Shown here: piece after piece, positions 48,844-60,153 of the stretch
How positions within the stretch are numbered: position 1 is the stretch's first letter
Layout of the letters: every line of letters starts with the position of its first letter
Source of the DNA: Selaginella moellendorffii
Taxonomy: Eukaryota > Streptophyta > Lycopodiopsida > Selaginellales > Selaginellaceae
Assembly (NCBI RefSeq): GCF_000143415.4
Contig: NW_003314344.1
Location: 70,336-134,335, forward strand
Direction: 5' to 3'
DNA: 64,000 bases
Translations under genes and position numbers: made by a program
The notes under the pieces: generated by a model
Databases searched by the model: none
The model's input: the letters and a program-made list of their open reading frames with translations, nothing else
What the model was told of the DNA's origin: nothing

Positions 48844-49449
48844 ACTAAGGTATGTGATCCAGTCCCTAGCTCAAAGTTACTCACTACACGAGCAACTTTG
48901 GTAGAGAGTCGTTTGCGACATCTACTAGCCCTCCGAAGGAAGCTCAAGGGTAACTTTGTTAAGATCTTTATTGACACGGGTGCTTTGAATAATTTTGTGG
49001 CTATAGACATAGTCCGGCAAGCCGGACTAACGGTGCAGCGGCTGAGCGAACCAAGGACTATAGAGTTTGTTCAAGGTAGCCGAAGCACTGATGAGGTACT
49101 TCGACAAGCGAGAGTCAAAGTAGGGACTTGGAAAGTAGACATGGACTTCACCGTGTTGGACATGGCAGGATTTGATATGATCTTCAGGATGGATTGATTC
49201 AATCGGTTTGTGGTAGCCCTACATGGACAAGGTAGGAACTTTGTGGTACTAGCGAATGCCCAAGGAAGAAGATCTAGGGTGGAGGCTCAAGATCTAAAGG
49301 TAGGGCAATGCAAGGCTAAAGATTCGTGCCTAAACCTGGTGTCCACGAGAGGACAACTCACTAAAGGGACCAAGGCTGCATTTTTGTGCTTACTCTCGGT
49401 GAGAAGTGATAAAAAGACTGGAACGAAAGAAGTACCTTTAGTGATCTAG
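48844..49449 (+). pseudogene. Chromovirus aspartic protease
   Basis: In the gag frame. FIDTGALNNFVA at about 48970 is the retropepsin active site (D-T-G-A). IFRMD...FNRFVVALHG near 49185-49225 is the usual chain leading into RT, broken by a TGA where the family has Trp (49195). A further stop lies at 49447. The domain is otherwise well preserved and probably cut gag-pol when the element was active. Confidence 0.8.
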
Positions 49450-49452
49450 CGG

Positions 49453-50955
49453 GTGTTGGACCAATTCCAGGATACCATGCCAGAGGAGCTACTGGCGGGA
49501 TTGCCCCCCGCACTACCGATAGAACATAAGATTGAGCTGGTCGAGGGTGCTGAGGCGGTGGTTCGTCCCCCCTATCGTTTGAATGAAAAAAAACTTGTGG
49601 AGCTCAAGCGCCAACTAGAGGAGTTGGTGGACAAAAGGTATGTTAGGTTGAGCAAGTCGCCGTATGGGGTGCCGGTGCTATTTGTGAAAAAGAAAGATGG
49701 ATCTATGCGCATGTGTATAGACTATCGGTTGCTCAACAAATATACAAAGAAGAACAAGTACCCTTTGCCAAGGATTGAGGACCTGTTCGATAGGTTGGGA
49801 AAGGCAAAATATTTCTCGAGGATTGACCTAAGGTCAGGATACTACCAGATTAGGGTAGCAGAGGAAGATGTCGAGAAGACAACCTGTCGAACGAGGTATG
49901 GGAGCTTCGAGTTTCTGGTGATGCCCTTCGGGTTATGCAATGCGCCAGCAATGTTTTTGGCGTTGATGAACCATATCTTTGTACTCTATTTGGATCACTT
50001 TGTGGTCGTCTATATTGACGACATCCTGATCTATAGCGAAACACTAGAGGAGCATGCCAAACACTTGACAAAAGTGTTTGAGAAATTAAAGGAACACCAG
50101 CTGTATGCTAAAGAGAGCAAATGTGACTTTGCTCAACAAAAGGTAAAGTTTCTCGAGCATGTGGTGGGCAAGGATGGGCTCAAGGTGGACCTTGAGAAGG
50201 TCCAAGCGATCCAGGATTGGGAGCGACCATCGAATGTACACGAGTTAAGGGCATTCATGGGGCTATGCAACTACTATCGAAAGTTTATCAAACACTATTT
50301 GAGAGTAGTCCTGCCCTTAACGGACCAAATGAGAAAAGGGAAGATGGTATGGACAGCGAAATGCGAGGCGGCATTCGTCCACCTCAAGGGGAAGTTGAGG
50401 AAGGCTCCCGTGTTGGCGTTACCAGACTTTGGTAAGGACTTTGAGGTAGAAACGGACGCTTCAGACTTTGCGTCGGGTGCAATTTTGAAGCAAGACAACC
50501 ATCCAGTAACATTCTTCTCGAAGAAGTTGGACAAGGCTCAACGAAAGTCGCTTGCCCATGAGAAGAAATTGTTTGCAGTGGTCAAGGCACTCAAGGAGTG
50601 GCGACAGTACCTTGGGAGACACTTCAAGGTTTACACGGACAATGTGGCAACGAAACACTTCTTGTCACAGCCCGACCTGAGGGGAAAACAAGGTCGGTGG
50701 GCCAATGCTTTGGCCGAGTTTGATTGCGAGATTCTGTACAAGCTTGGGAAGAGCAACATTGTGGCAGATGCGCTAAGTCAAAAAGCGAGCTTGAAGTTGG
50801 CGATATCTAGCGCGACAGCAACCTTTTGGGATGATGTGCGGACCACATACGAGAACGATGGTCTAGCACAAGAAGTGTTGCTGAGGAATCTAGAGGCACG
50901 GGAAGCTCACCAAAGAGGTGAGCTGCCAACAGAAGAGAAAACAGGCTATGCATAA
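49453..50955 (+). pseudogene. Chromovirus reverse transcriptase and RNase H, intact domain stretch
   Basis: 500 codons without a stop. RT motifs in order: [56 protein letters not shown], and the catalytic YIDD at residues 187-190. RNase H follows from [16 protein letters not shown] (about 328), with [26 protein letters not shown] and VADALSQKA (catalytic D-E-D-D pattern kept). An ATG inside the continuous polyprotein frame marks the start of this stretch; it is not a separate gene. The TAA at 50953 is one of the late nonsense changes. In vivo it would convert element RNA to cDNA. Confidence 0.9.
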
Positions 50956-51988
50956 CGCAACGAACTCATATATTACAAGCAAATAAGGGTGTATGTTCCA
51001 GAAGGGGAACTAAGGAAGGTAGCCTTAGAAGAGTGTCATGACGAACCTCTTGCGGGACATGGCGGAGTGTCCAAGACAATGGGCTTACTCAAAAGGAAGT
51101 ACCACTGGCCAGATATGGCCAAGGATGTCCAAGACTATGTAAAGATATGTCCAACATGTCAGCAGGTCAAAGCCGTGACTAAGGCTAGTGGGGGCTTGTT
51201 ACAAAGCATCCCAATTCCAGATCGTCTGTGGAAATGTCTTACAATGGACTTCATCATGGGACTTCCCCCAAGCGAGGGGTTCGATGCGATATTCATGGTG
51301 GTGGATCGATTTTCGAAGATGGCACATTTCATACCCACCACAACGAAGGTGGATGCGGAAGGTGTGGCGAAACTGTTCTTCGAACAAGTGGTTCGAGTGC
51401 GGGGAAGGCCGAAAGAGATTATCTCAGATCGAGATAAAATCTTCACCAGTAGGTTCTGAAGGACACTCCTAGAACAGTATCGCACCAAGTTGAAATTCAG
51501 CACAGCATATCACCCGCAAATAGGTAATGGGTATTAAGTCAAGATTGATGGCACTAACACTTCTTGACAGACGGACAAACAGAAAGGGTGAATAGGCAGC
51601 TGGAGGATTATTTGCGATGCTATGTCTCGAGAGACCAGACTGATTGGGTAAGTCATTTGGGACTTGCGAAAATGTGTTATAACAACTCACCACATTCGAG
51701 CATCGGGGTGAGTCCATGGGAAGTCATCAATGGGCAAGCTATTGAAGGTCCTATGGAACTCGGCGTGGCCGAGTATCATGGAGAGTTACTCGCAGTGGAG
51801 GCATTCACGGCAGAAAGACTCAACATTTGGAATCTAGTGAGGGATTCTTTGGAACGGGCTCAACAAAGGTAAACTAAGTACGCAAACCAGAAGCACCGGG
51901 ATGTAGAGTTCCAAGCTGGGGAGAAAGTGTGGCTGAACACCAAGAACCTCAGGCTACCAAGTGGGATTAGCCGGAAGTTAACCCAAAG
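50956..51988 (+). pseudogene. Chromovirus integrase with an intron-like interruption
   Basis: The H-H-C-C zinc domain is readable: H about 51060 (AGHGG), CPTCQQ at 51150. The D,D-35-E core includes MDFIMGLPPSEGFDAIFMVVDRFSKMAH... and IISDRDKIFTS, with the last Glu in the TDGQTERVNRQLEDY-type segment after 51571. A TGA at 51457 replaces a Trp. Between HPQI and DGQTERVN lies a 47-bp GT-AG segment (51524-51570). Removing it restores both reading frame and family motif. A TAA at 51870 interrupts the C-terminal part. Confidence 0.85.
51524..51570 (+). other. Putative 47-bp spliceosomal intron in integrase
   Basis: Donor AG|GTAATG, branch-like CACTAAC about 20 bp before the acceptor, and acceptor TTGACAG. 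The length is not a multiple of three, contains an in-frame stop, and splits the invariant HPQ-x-DGQ motif within a codon. Splicing gives ATA-GAC (Ile-Asp) in perfect register. Confidence 0.75.
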
Positions 51989-52037
51989 GTAAAAATGCGT
52001 GTATTCCTGTAAATGAATTGATCTTGAGTTCCTTAAG
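51989..52037 (+). other. Putative 49-bp spliceosomal intron in integrase C-terminus
   Basis: Donor AAAG|GTAAAA and acceptor TTCCTTAAG. Removal joins KLTQ to SKFVGPYEI, the conserved K-L-x-x-K-F-x-G-P-F/Y-x-I motif of the integrase C-terminal domain. With the first intron also removed, the frame equals the gag frame again (47 and 49 bp are both non-multiples of three). Confidence 0.72.
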
Positions 52038-52350
52038 CAAGTTCGTGGGGCCTTACGAGATTGAAGCTCGAATCGGTAAAATGGCTTACCGTCTCCAACT
52101 TCCTCAAGAGATGGGGAAGATGCATCCCATATTCCACGTGAACTTACTCAAGCCATATTTTGAGGATCCGCTTCACAAGGACCAAGTAAGACCTTTACCT
52201 GAGGTCATCCAAGGGGAAGAGGAATATGAAGTCAAGGCCATCCTCAATGCAAGAGCAAGCGACAAGGACACGAGGTGAGAGAGTTCCATGTGAAGTGGAA
52301 AAGATTTCCACACTGTGAAGCGACATGGGAACCTAACGCGCGCCTAAGGT
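52038..52350 (+). pseudogene. Integrase C-terminal (GPY/F) and chromodomain
   Basis: GPYEIEARIGKMAYRLQLP is the GPY/F module. HPIFHVNLLKPYFED follows, then EYEVKAILNARAS and, after a small frameshift at about 52276, REFHVKWKRFPHCEATWEP. That is a chromodomain with the aromatic and W-x-x-x-x-x-x-x-T-W-E-P core. Chromodomains of chromoviruses direct integration to chromatin marks. A third GT-AG segment (52349-52384, 36 bp) may follow but has no frame evidence. Confidence 0.82.
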
Positions 52351-52384
52351 AAGCTAATTAGCATGGGTTAATTAGGTCGACCAG

Positions 52385-52692
52385 GCGTAGGGAACTACGC
52401 CCGACTCCCTACAGGGATGTCGAATCCGTAGACGTATTCTACAGAGGTTGGGTTCGAGTCCCAACCCCCTAGTAAAGCAAGGCTGGGTTCAAGTCCCAAC
52501 CCCATACTAGGGTGTGGTGAGGTGAGGAGTATAGGGACACCTATATTCTATTGTCATGGGCTCTTGGCCAGGGAGGCTAACTTAGGCACACCGCTAAGTG
52601 AGGGGATGCCCCCGGAGACATGGTCAACAAGTCGTAGGAAAAAAAAGAGACGTTCGATGTGGGCATTGAACTTCTTCTATGGGTGGTGGAGT
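52385..52692 (+). other. Chromovirus 3' untranslated region with T-arm-like repeats and polypurine tract
   Basis: Two tRNA T-arm-like hairpins: 52446-52466 (TTGGG TTCGAGT CCCAA) and 52482-52503. The first matches the Pol III B-box GGTTCGAGTCC. The 3' edge GGGTGGTGGAG just before the LTR is the probable polypurine tract. There is no full tRNA fold upstream. Confidence 0.5.
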
Positions 52693-53864
52693 TGTAAGGA
52701 ACCAACTCCCCAAGGTGTCGTAGGTTAGAGGATCCCCGAAAGCATGACCAAAATGATAAAGAGTTCATCGGATGGGACCAAGTCTGAGATTGAGTCCAAG
52801 ACCGACTCGGAGACCGAGTTCGAGATAGAGTCCGGAATCGAGTCCGAGGCCGACTCGGAGACCGAGTTCGAGACCGAGTTTGAGACCGGGTTCGAGACGG
52901 AGTCCGAGATCCAAAATCGGGTCTGATACTGAGGCCAAGGTCGAGTCCGAGCTCGGGTCCGAGATCGGGTCCGAGATCGGGTCCGAGATCGAGTCCGAGA
53001 TTGAGTCCGAGACCGAATACAAAGTCGGATCCGAGATCGAGTTCGAGATCAAGCCAAAGACTGAGTCCGAGTACTAATACGGGTCAAGGGGTGAAAGCCC
53101 AAAGCGTGCGTCTCCCGGGGGGGGGGGGGCTGCAGGGGGTTCCAAAAGTATAGTAGGGATAGTGAGGTCCAGGAACCAGTTTTGAAGGAACTCTCCAGTG
53201 GGGCTTCCAAACTGACTTGAGGTTGGGACTGGGACCAAGGGGCCTTGGGTGGGAGTGAGCATGGACGTGGTTGGTGCCAAAGGGGCCATCCAAGGAAGTG
53301 CTCAAGAGTAGCTCCCACTCCCGAAAAGGAAACTGATTGCGGTGCTCCGGGCTCATGTGGAGTGGTGCCCCACTTGAGTACTATGCGGCTCATTGGTCCT
53401 CGCTCTTCTTAGGGGCTTGGACCTTCCCTTCAGGATGGAAGTGGGGGGGTAGAAGTACCCATACCGGGCTGTTAAGCCACGGTGTTTCGCCCCAGCGTCC
53501 CGAAGCAAGTGTTGCACCCAAGACTTGGGATTTAGAGGGTCCCATGATCAAGTCTTGTGGTACCAAGGGATGTTAGGAACCTGGAAGCTTGGTGTGCTTA
53601 GCTGCTTGTGCTTGTGGGGAGTGTAGCCGAACCTTAAGTCCAGTCTAACCCAGAGAGGGGGATTGGGAGAGATTTGGGAATCCATGAATGGATGGTTAAC
53701 ACTCCGTTGCTCGTGCAGTGAGTAGCTGAAACCAAGTAGGACCAAATAGGAGCTGGTACCATAGGCGGGAACCTTGGCGAGGGAACTTAGCAAAAGCCAA
53801 GGTAGTGTTGGATGGATAGACGAGGTAAGCTGGCAAATCGGAAAGGAAAAATTTGTGGCTTACA
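52693..53864 (+). repeat. Chromovirus 3' LTR
   Basis: A 1172-bp LTR, TGTAAGGAACC to GTGGCTTACA, differing from the 5' LTR by scattered substitutions and short indels, mainly in the GAG repeat and poly-G tract. Followed by GGTAG (target duplication) and family A sequence. Confidence 0.92.
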
Positions 53865-53974
53865 GGTAGCACATCCACATTAGACAAAGAGGTTACCCCT
53901 AACTCATTTAAGTTGGTGCATTTCCCACATAGTGTGAATACCGTAAACTTTTTCTGGAGTTGTTTCCTTGGCGG
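53865..53974 (+). mobile_element. Family A 3' internal region, second part
   Basis: Resumes family A exactly after the chromovirus and runs to TTTCCTTGGCGG at 53974, where the MULE is inserted. It resumes at 60154. Confidence 0.85.
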
Positions 53975-54678
53975 GAGTGCGGACCACTCTTGAGCTCATG
54001 AGCTTGTGAGTTGAGCTTGTGAGTTGAGCTCAATTTTCAATTACAGTTTAATACAAATATTATAAAATTTAAAAAATTAAGGTTATAGAAAACCTAACTT
54101 TATACTATATTTTCATAACTCTGTACATTTTATATGGATAAAACTATTTTAGAGGAGGCTTCTTATCCAAGAATATAAATATTTACTATATGTTATTTTA
54201 TTTAAGTTCGCCAAAACATAAAATAAAATGGTTCTAATGTTGGTAGTTTCAACTCTTGAAATCTTTCTTCTCAGGGTAGTAATTCAAGGACTAAGAGCTG
54301 CAATATTCATCCTATTGCATAACACATCCAAACCATATAAAAGATAGAAAAAGAGGATAATGAAAATAATGATCATATATTAGAGATAAATGCAATAATA
54401 AAGGGTGCAACAATTTAGGTGAAAAAAATGCCCTCCTATTTATTTTAAAAAATTATAATTTCGTGATTTTCAAGAAATGCCCTATCTATTTTCTAACTTT
54501 TGGTGGAAACAGTGGCAACAATCAATACAAGTTGCAATATATTGCAATATCATGGCCTCAAACTACTATGAAATATGTTTTGAGATTGTAAAGTCAAAAA
54601 CAAAGACACACTAGTATTACAGATAGTATTGTAAAAAGAAAACTTGGAAGTATATGAAATGAAATGAATGTTTTATTA

Positions 54679-55330
54679 TTAATTATATAAAGTGTAAAAA
54701 GTGTATCTTACCGATAGAGAATAAATATCGATAGTATTATTAGCTCTAAAAGTCTTACAACTTAGCAGTAGTAAATCTTGCTTGGTGTATATAAATGTCC
54801 ACTTTAGGATCTTAGTGTAAAGTGTTGATGAAAATGTAATATATATATGCTTCCTATGCCTTCCTATATTTCTTGTGCTTAATAAAGTTTGGTTATGTGC
54901 AAGGAAAGTATTGAATAACAATTGTGTACTCTCTATTTTTTATTTTGACAATGTGCAATATCTTGGAGCAAAATGGTACTTAATATCAAGCCTGTGAAAG
55001 CTTTTCGCTCTAAGATTTATACCAGTATCTTCACCAATAAAAAAAAAACAACACTTTGAGTGAACAGTTTTCATATCACTAATAGAAGTTTGAGAATTGT
55101 ACTTCATAAATGTGCTACGAACCACTTTCTTAACTATAGTTACCACTTCGTGAGCTTGTGGAGTCACCTTCCTCTTTATCCTATTGTGTAACATTTCAAC
55201 AAAAGGCCTTGTTCTTAGTATCTTCCTTCTTCGAATGCTAATGCTTTTGAAAACTACTCTATAACATATATCAAATCCAATAAATATGTTTTATACAAAT
55301 TTATCTTCCCTTTCCCTACTTCAAAATAAT
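54679..55330 (-). pseudogene. Decayed SWIM-type transposase inside the MULE
   Basis: On the minus strand, 55194-54940 translates to a stretch with IVKKVV...MKTVHSKCCFFF...FHRLDIKYHFAPRY. This parallels MVKEVV...MRTTCMKCRQIF...CHHSKFDYHFVP in the copy at 24420-24580. Next, 54921-54679 includes GRHRKHIYITF, the counterpart of the SWIM CKHIYYIF. Motif order and spacing agree with the copies at 403 and 24176, which ties that SWIM family to this transposon. Confidence 0.55.
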
Positions 55331-57058
55331 ATTAACTCCAGTGCTTACTCTTGGAGAGATTCATAATTGGGGTGTATATGAGGTCCTCAAGTGGTTGGTT
55401 CTAATAAAAAAGATAACATTAAAATGCAACAAAAATAAAGAAGAAATAAAAGACTTCATCTTTTCCAACCACTCTATCCCACAAAAGGAAGTAGTATATC
55501 TTGGCTTTGTAAATGGTACAACATAAAGGAAAATTCTTGCAAAACCAACACTTAAATTCAATAATAACGGTATCATGGGCAAGAGGATTGATTGTAGACT
55601 CTTCAAAAAATATAAAATTTCTATAGCCATTTTGATTACATGTTTTATCCATACAATCTAAATGACTACTATAGTGAACTATAAACATTGTTCAAAATGT
55701 TGGAAGTGTGTGGTCTTGATCTTACACTAGTTTTAGACATCTTACTTAGTCTCCATCCCTTTTTGTTTAGAACTAATATTGTTGATAAGAGGCTTTAGAT
55801 CAAAGAAGATATTGTTGTTGTAGTAGGATGGAAGCTCACTCATGGGTCTATATAGAAATAAGTGTATATTGACTGAGAAGTGGGAAAAGTGGAAAGAATT
55901 ACTAATAACTTTGAATATTATTGAAGATGAAGCTCATGAATTTGGGGCTAACACTAGCATAACTTTTCCACTTGAATTGGAAGAAGAGGAAAGGATGATG
56001 ACTAACTCTTTCTTCACATTCACTTTGGCTTAAACACTTTGATTTAAAATCCAAAAATGAATTTCCTTGAACTTTGAATTCTGCAAATTTTATTATTATC
56101 CACCCTTGCCCACACTAGAAAGAAAAAACATTGAGTAGCAACCATACTAGTGTTGTTGTGGATCACAACCTCTAACAAAATAGAGTCAAGATAAAAATAA
56201 AAATGGCGACATATAAACTTTTAAAAACATGACTTTGAGAGAACAAAAGTGGTGGATGATCTCAAAAATGTAGAAGAACCTTTTCATCCTTCTTTATAGG
56301 TTTTGGAGTTCTCTATCTCCCTTATGCTACTTATAAAAATCTATAGTGAAACATAAATTGAGATTTAAGAAGAGCAATAAGAAGAATAATAACAATGTAC
56401 AATAATTTAAATACTATAGCATATCTAATATGTGTAAGTGTGATAGTATTATCATGTGTTCTCCTGTCTATTGCATGCACACAAATCCAAGAAAAAGTTT
56501 TCAGCATGTGAAGTTTGATTGTTAGTGATGATAGTAATGACATTTTGCTTTGGCATGGAGATCCAAAATATCCGATCACATGTAAAATATCAGTTGTTTG
56601 TCAAATCTTTAGTGTTAGGTGATGTCAGTAATGATAATTCTTCAATGACATAGGTTTGATTCTCAATATGAGTTGAATTTTAGCCATATATGCAAATACT
56701 ACTCAATGACATTTAGAGCATGTGCCTATAATTTATTTTCATACACAATATAAAAAAAATTTATGGATGAGGATTCATCCATTCATAGATTAAAATAGTA
56801 AAATATATTTAATATAATAATGCAACACACCAGATTTATACTATTTAAAGATCTGTAACAAATCCAAAATATGTATGAAATCTTGTTGAGAATGCATCCT
56901 TTCTATATAATTGGAAAACTAATATTAATATTAATATTAATATATATACATATAATATATATACCATCATTTATAAATTTTTAAAAAATTCACATATAAT
57001 ATGAATGTATCTTATGTTATTGATAAAATAAAATAGGGTATAGGTCAAATAGTTTTTG

Positions 57059-57539
57059 GCCTCGAGGGCCCGAGGTTATTCAAATAACCTTCAGGCCCTT
57101 GGAACCCAAAAGTGCCCGAGGTCCAGCTCAAGCTCCCCACCTCGGGCAGTTTCTGGCCTTGAGAGCCCAAGGTTATTCAAATAACCTCGGGCCCCCAGAC
57201 CCAGAAAGTGCCTGAGGTCCAGCTTGGGCTCCCCACCTCAGGCAGTTTCTGGCCTCGAGGGCCCGAGGTTATTCAAATAACCTCGGGCCCCCAGACCCAG
57301 AAAGTACCCAAGGTCCAGCTCCGGCTCCCCACCTCAGGCAGTTTCTGGCCTTGAGGGCCCAAGGTTATTCAAATAACCTCAAGTCCCCCCGACACCGAAA
57401 CTGCCCCAATTCCAGCTCGGGCTCACCATCTTGCACAGTTTTTGGCCTTGAGGGCCCGAGGTTATTCAAATAACCTCAGGCCCCTGGACCCCCAAACTGC
57501 CCAAGGTCCAACTCAAGCTCGCCACCTCGGGTGGTTTTT
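57059..57539. repeat. Tandem array, five units of 96-97 bp with a hairpin in each
   Basis: Units begin at 57059, 57155, 57251, 57347 and 57444. Each contains GAGGTTATTCAAATAACCTC or a variant. In unit 3 the inverted repeat is 15-bp arms around a CA centre (57259-57290). GC-rich and sharply bounded in AT-rich DNA. No spacer variation as in CRISPR arrays. Confidence 0.9.
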
Positions 57540-60153
57540 GGCCTTGGGTGAGCTCAATAGTGCCACTAATATCATATCGAATCTTGTGGTTGAGTAGATC
57601 TGCAATACATTCCTAGGTATTGATTTGAAACTCCATTAGCAATACGTTTTTCTTGAGCTCTATTACCCACTAGATAGTATTGTGATTGATTGCACAATAA
57701 GTAATGGTTCTATAGTGGAGGTAACATATGATTCTAGTAGATTGGTGTTTACTATTAAAGAACATCATTTATTCAAACATTGGCTTAGAGCTACCTCTAA
57801 CTTCAAAGAGGTAAATTATATTTATTAAGATTTTAATACATGTTTAGTTTTGTTTTATAGATCATAGTCACCTAAAGTTAGAGGTTTTAGAAGTCTCCCA
57901 AAATATGCAAAATCTATAGCTTAAAAATGCAAAATAAGCACAATCCCAATATAAAAGAAGGCATAGAAGGAAATGATATATTGATGATGAGATAGAAGAA
58001 AGTTAAATGAATCCTTATTTGAGAAGAAAATCCTGTCATATATCAAAATGTCAGTAATAATGTCAGTAATAGTTGTCAATGTTAATATCATATTCCATAA
58101 TTACAAATTGGTATTCTCACATGCAACTGTCAGTTTGTAATGCTTATGTGTTGCTATCTCATCCTTCAATATGTTGTCAACAATTATATATGAAGTGATA
58201 ACACCCTTTATATAGTAGTTGCAGTAGTGCTTAAGAAAACTATAAAAGCCCGTAAAAATATCCTGACCCAAGAAAAAAAAGGCATATTAGGCATCTTAGT
58301 ATCAAACTCTCAATTTGTTCATTAATTCCCACTAAATCAAGAGTAAGTTCTTCTATGGATTGGGTGTAGTAGATTTCAACTTGAGGAAACTCCCCATCAT
58401 TAACTTTGTTAATAGCTTAAAAAAACCCATATTTTACACTAGCCAATGCATTATTTCCCAAGGGGATATTATTCCTCACCATGAAGCAATAGTGGGTATG
58501 TGTTCATAATTTATTCTTGAATTTATTGTACATCCACACTTTTAGACCTATTGTTAGGCAATTGCTATAGTGCTTAAGGAAATTTTGTAATGAAGACATT
58601 TTTCTTGTCCAAAAAAACAGTAACATACTAGACATTGAATATAATAGCATTTTGTGATTTTAAAGTAGTCTTATCATATTAAGAGTATGATCTTGCAAAA
58701 ACATGTGGCACTACTCTTGAAGTGTTAGAGGTATCCATCTCTAGTAACAATATTCAAAATTTTGTTTATAGGGAGCTCTAATTCAACTTCATAAAAACCC
58801 CAATAGAAAAAAGATTGTAATGTGGTTATAGTGGAGGTGAATGTGGAATGTTGGTAAACTTTAGGGATGAAGGTGGAGACTAATATGAGGTGTTAGGGAC
58901 TCACATATGAGTAGCAATGACTTTCCTTTGAGCCATTTCTATATTAAATTTTTAGGAGCGTAAGAATAATAAAAATACTATAATAACTAACTTTTCTTGG
59001 CATTTATATATTAATTTTTAGTCATGGGAATGAGGTTTTATTTATTATGACATTAATAATACTCAGATTCTTGAAATGTCAATCTAAAAAATGAGATTTC
59101 ATAATCATAGCCTACTTATGAATAGAAGAGCTTCTAGAATTCTAGATACACATGCTAGAATATTTATCATTCTAATGACCATCTATATATATTCTTTTCT
59201 ACACTTGTGCCAACTTTCTAGAAAAATACACAATAGGGAAATATAAATTATATTATAGTAGTAGAGTATGCAAGCACGTAAACCCATATGCATTCTCTTA
59301 TATGAGATTATCTTTCAATCTTGGAAATGTAAATAAACTTGATTCTTTGATGTGATATCACTTTTGAGTCTTTTAAAAGATTTTGATTTCTATTATTATT
59401 ATTCACAAATGACTCTCGAAAAATGCTAGTGAGGATTCATCCCAAAAATATACCTTGGTCTTCTCATATAGGAGGATCGCACTATAGAAAGGCAAGTAGA
59501 GTTTTTTTATATGAATTAATATATAAATTACTCTATAGAAAGCTTTATAGAGTAGATTTGTTAGTTTTTTTTTTTTTTTTTTTTTGCTATGTTCATTTCT
59601 TCATTTCTTTTGTTCTAGACTATTTTTTTAAAGGTAATATGAGCATTTTTATCAAAAGTGATAATAGTCTTTACATTCTCGGATGGGTAATAAGGACTAA
59701 GAGTGTAATATGAAGATTATGATAGTGAAAGGAAATTAATATTCTCACATTGATTTGCCCTATTTATAGATTTTTTATTTTACTTAAGAACTCTAGAATG
59801 AATGAATAGTACCAATATACACTATTAATGGCTACCCTTTAAAAATTTTATCTTGATTAATATTTAGGTTTTTTTAACAAATTGCAAGAAAATCAAAATA
59901 TGATAGTTGTAAAGATAGTCTTTAGTAAGAAAATAGATAGGTTCTCATGAACTTTATCTTTTCTAAATAACTCAATTTAGTAGAAACTTTTGACCTAGGT
60001 ATTTATATATTTTAACATTTTAAAGTTTGTCAGAACTTTAATTTTTTTAACATAGATTTTCTTTATAAGAGTTATAGTTGACTACATTGACTTACATTGA
60101 CTTGCACTGAATTGAGCTCAACTCATGAGCTCAACTCAACTTTGGACCATCCC

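Larger units (their letters stand above)
46429..53864 (+). mobile_element. Complete chromovirus (Ty3/gypsy) with near-identical LTRs
   Basis: A 7.4-kb element: LTR 46429-47590, primer-binding site 47594-47607, gag-pol 47650 to about 52350, polypurine tract before 52693, LTR 52693-53864. The flanks GGCAG and GGTAG differ by one base and fit a 5-bp target duplication in family A sequence. Pol order is protease, RT, RNase H, integrase, chromodomain, so it is a chromovirus. The coding frame carries 13 in-frame stops and one frameshift. It is dead unless helped, yet the LTRs are still very similar. Confidence 0.92.
53975..60153. mobile_element. 6.2-kb Mutator-like DNA transposon with 9-bp target duplication
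   Basis: Flanked by CCTTGGCGG (53966-53974) and CCTTGGTGG (60154-60162), a 9-bp duplication typical of Mutator elements. The ends are inverted repeats: left GAGTGCGGACCACTCTTGAG, right (reversed) GGGATGGTCCAAAGTTGAG, both continuing into TTGAGCTCATGAG-type subterminal repeats. The interior is AT-rich, unlike the surrounding retroelements. It holds a SWIM transposase remnant near the left end and a GC-rich tandem array at 57059-57539. No intact transposase, so non-autonomous now. Apart from those two features, 55330-57058 and 57540-60100 show only small ORFs I cannot assign and a poly-T run at about 59567-59585. Confidence 0.85.

Noticed and set aside
52349-52384. Third possible intron (36 bp) after the chromodomain
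   Set aside because: GT-AG ends exist, but it is a multiple of three, shorter than the others, and has no conserved motif to restore. Listed only as a possibility.
52446-52503. Functional tRNA gene
   Set aside because: Only the T-arm is present; no D-arm, anticodon arm or acceptor pairing could be drawn.
57059-57539. CRISPR-like array
   Set aside because: Units are tandem with no unique spacers, in a plant-type nuclear context inside a DNA transposon.
59423-59713. 96-codon ORF with a Phe-rich stretch near the right end of the MULE
   Set aside because: The Phe run comes from a poly-T tract, the rest is unrecognised, and its composition is that of the AT-rich background.
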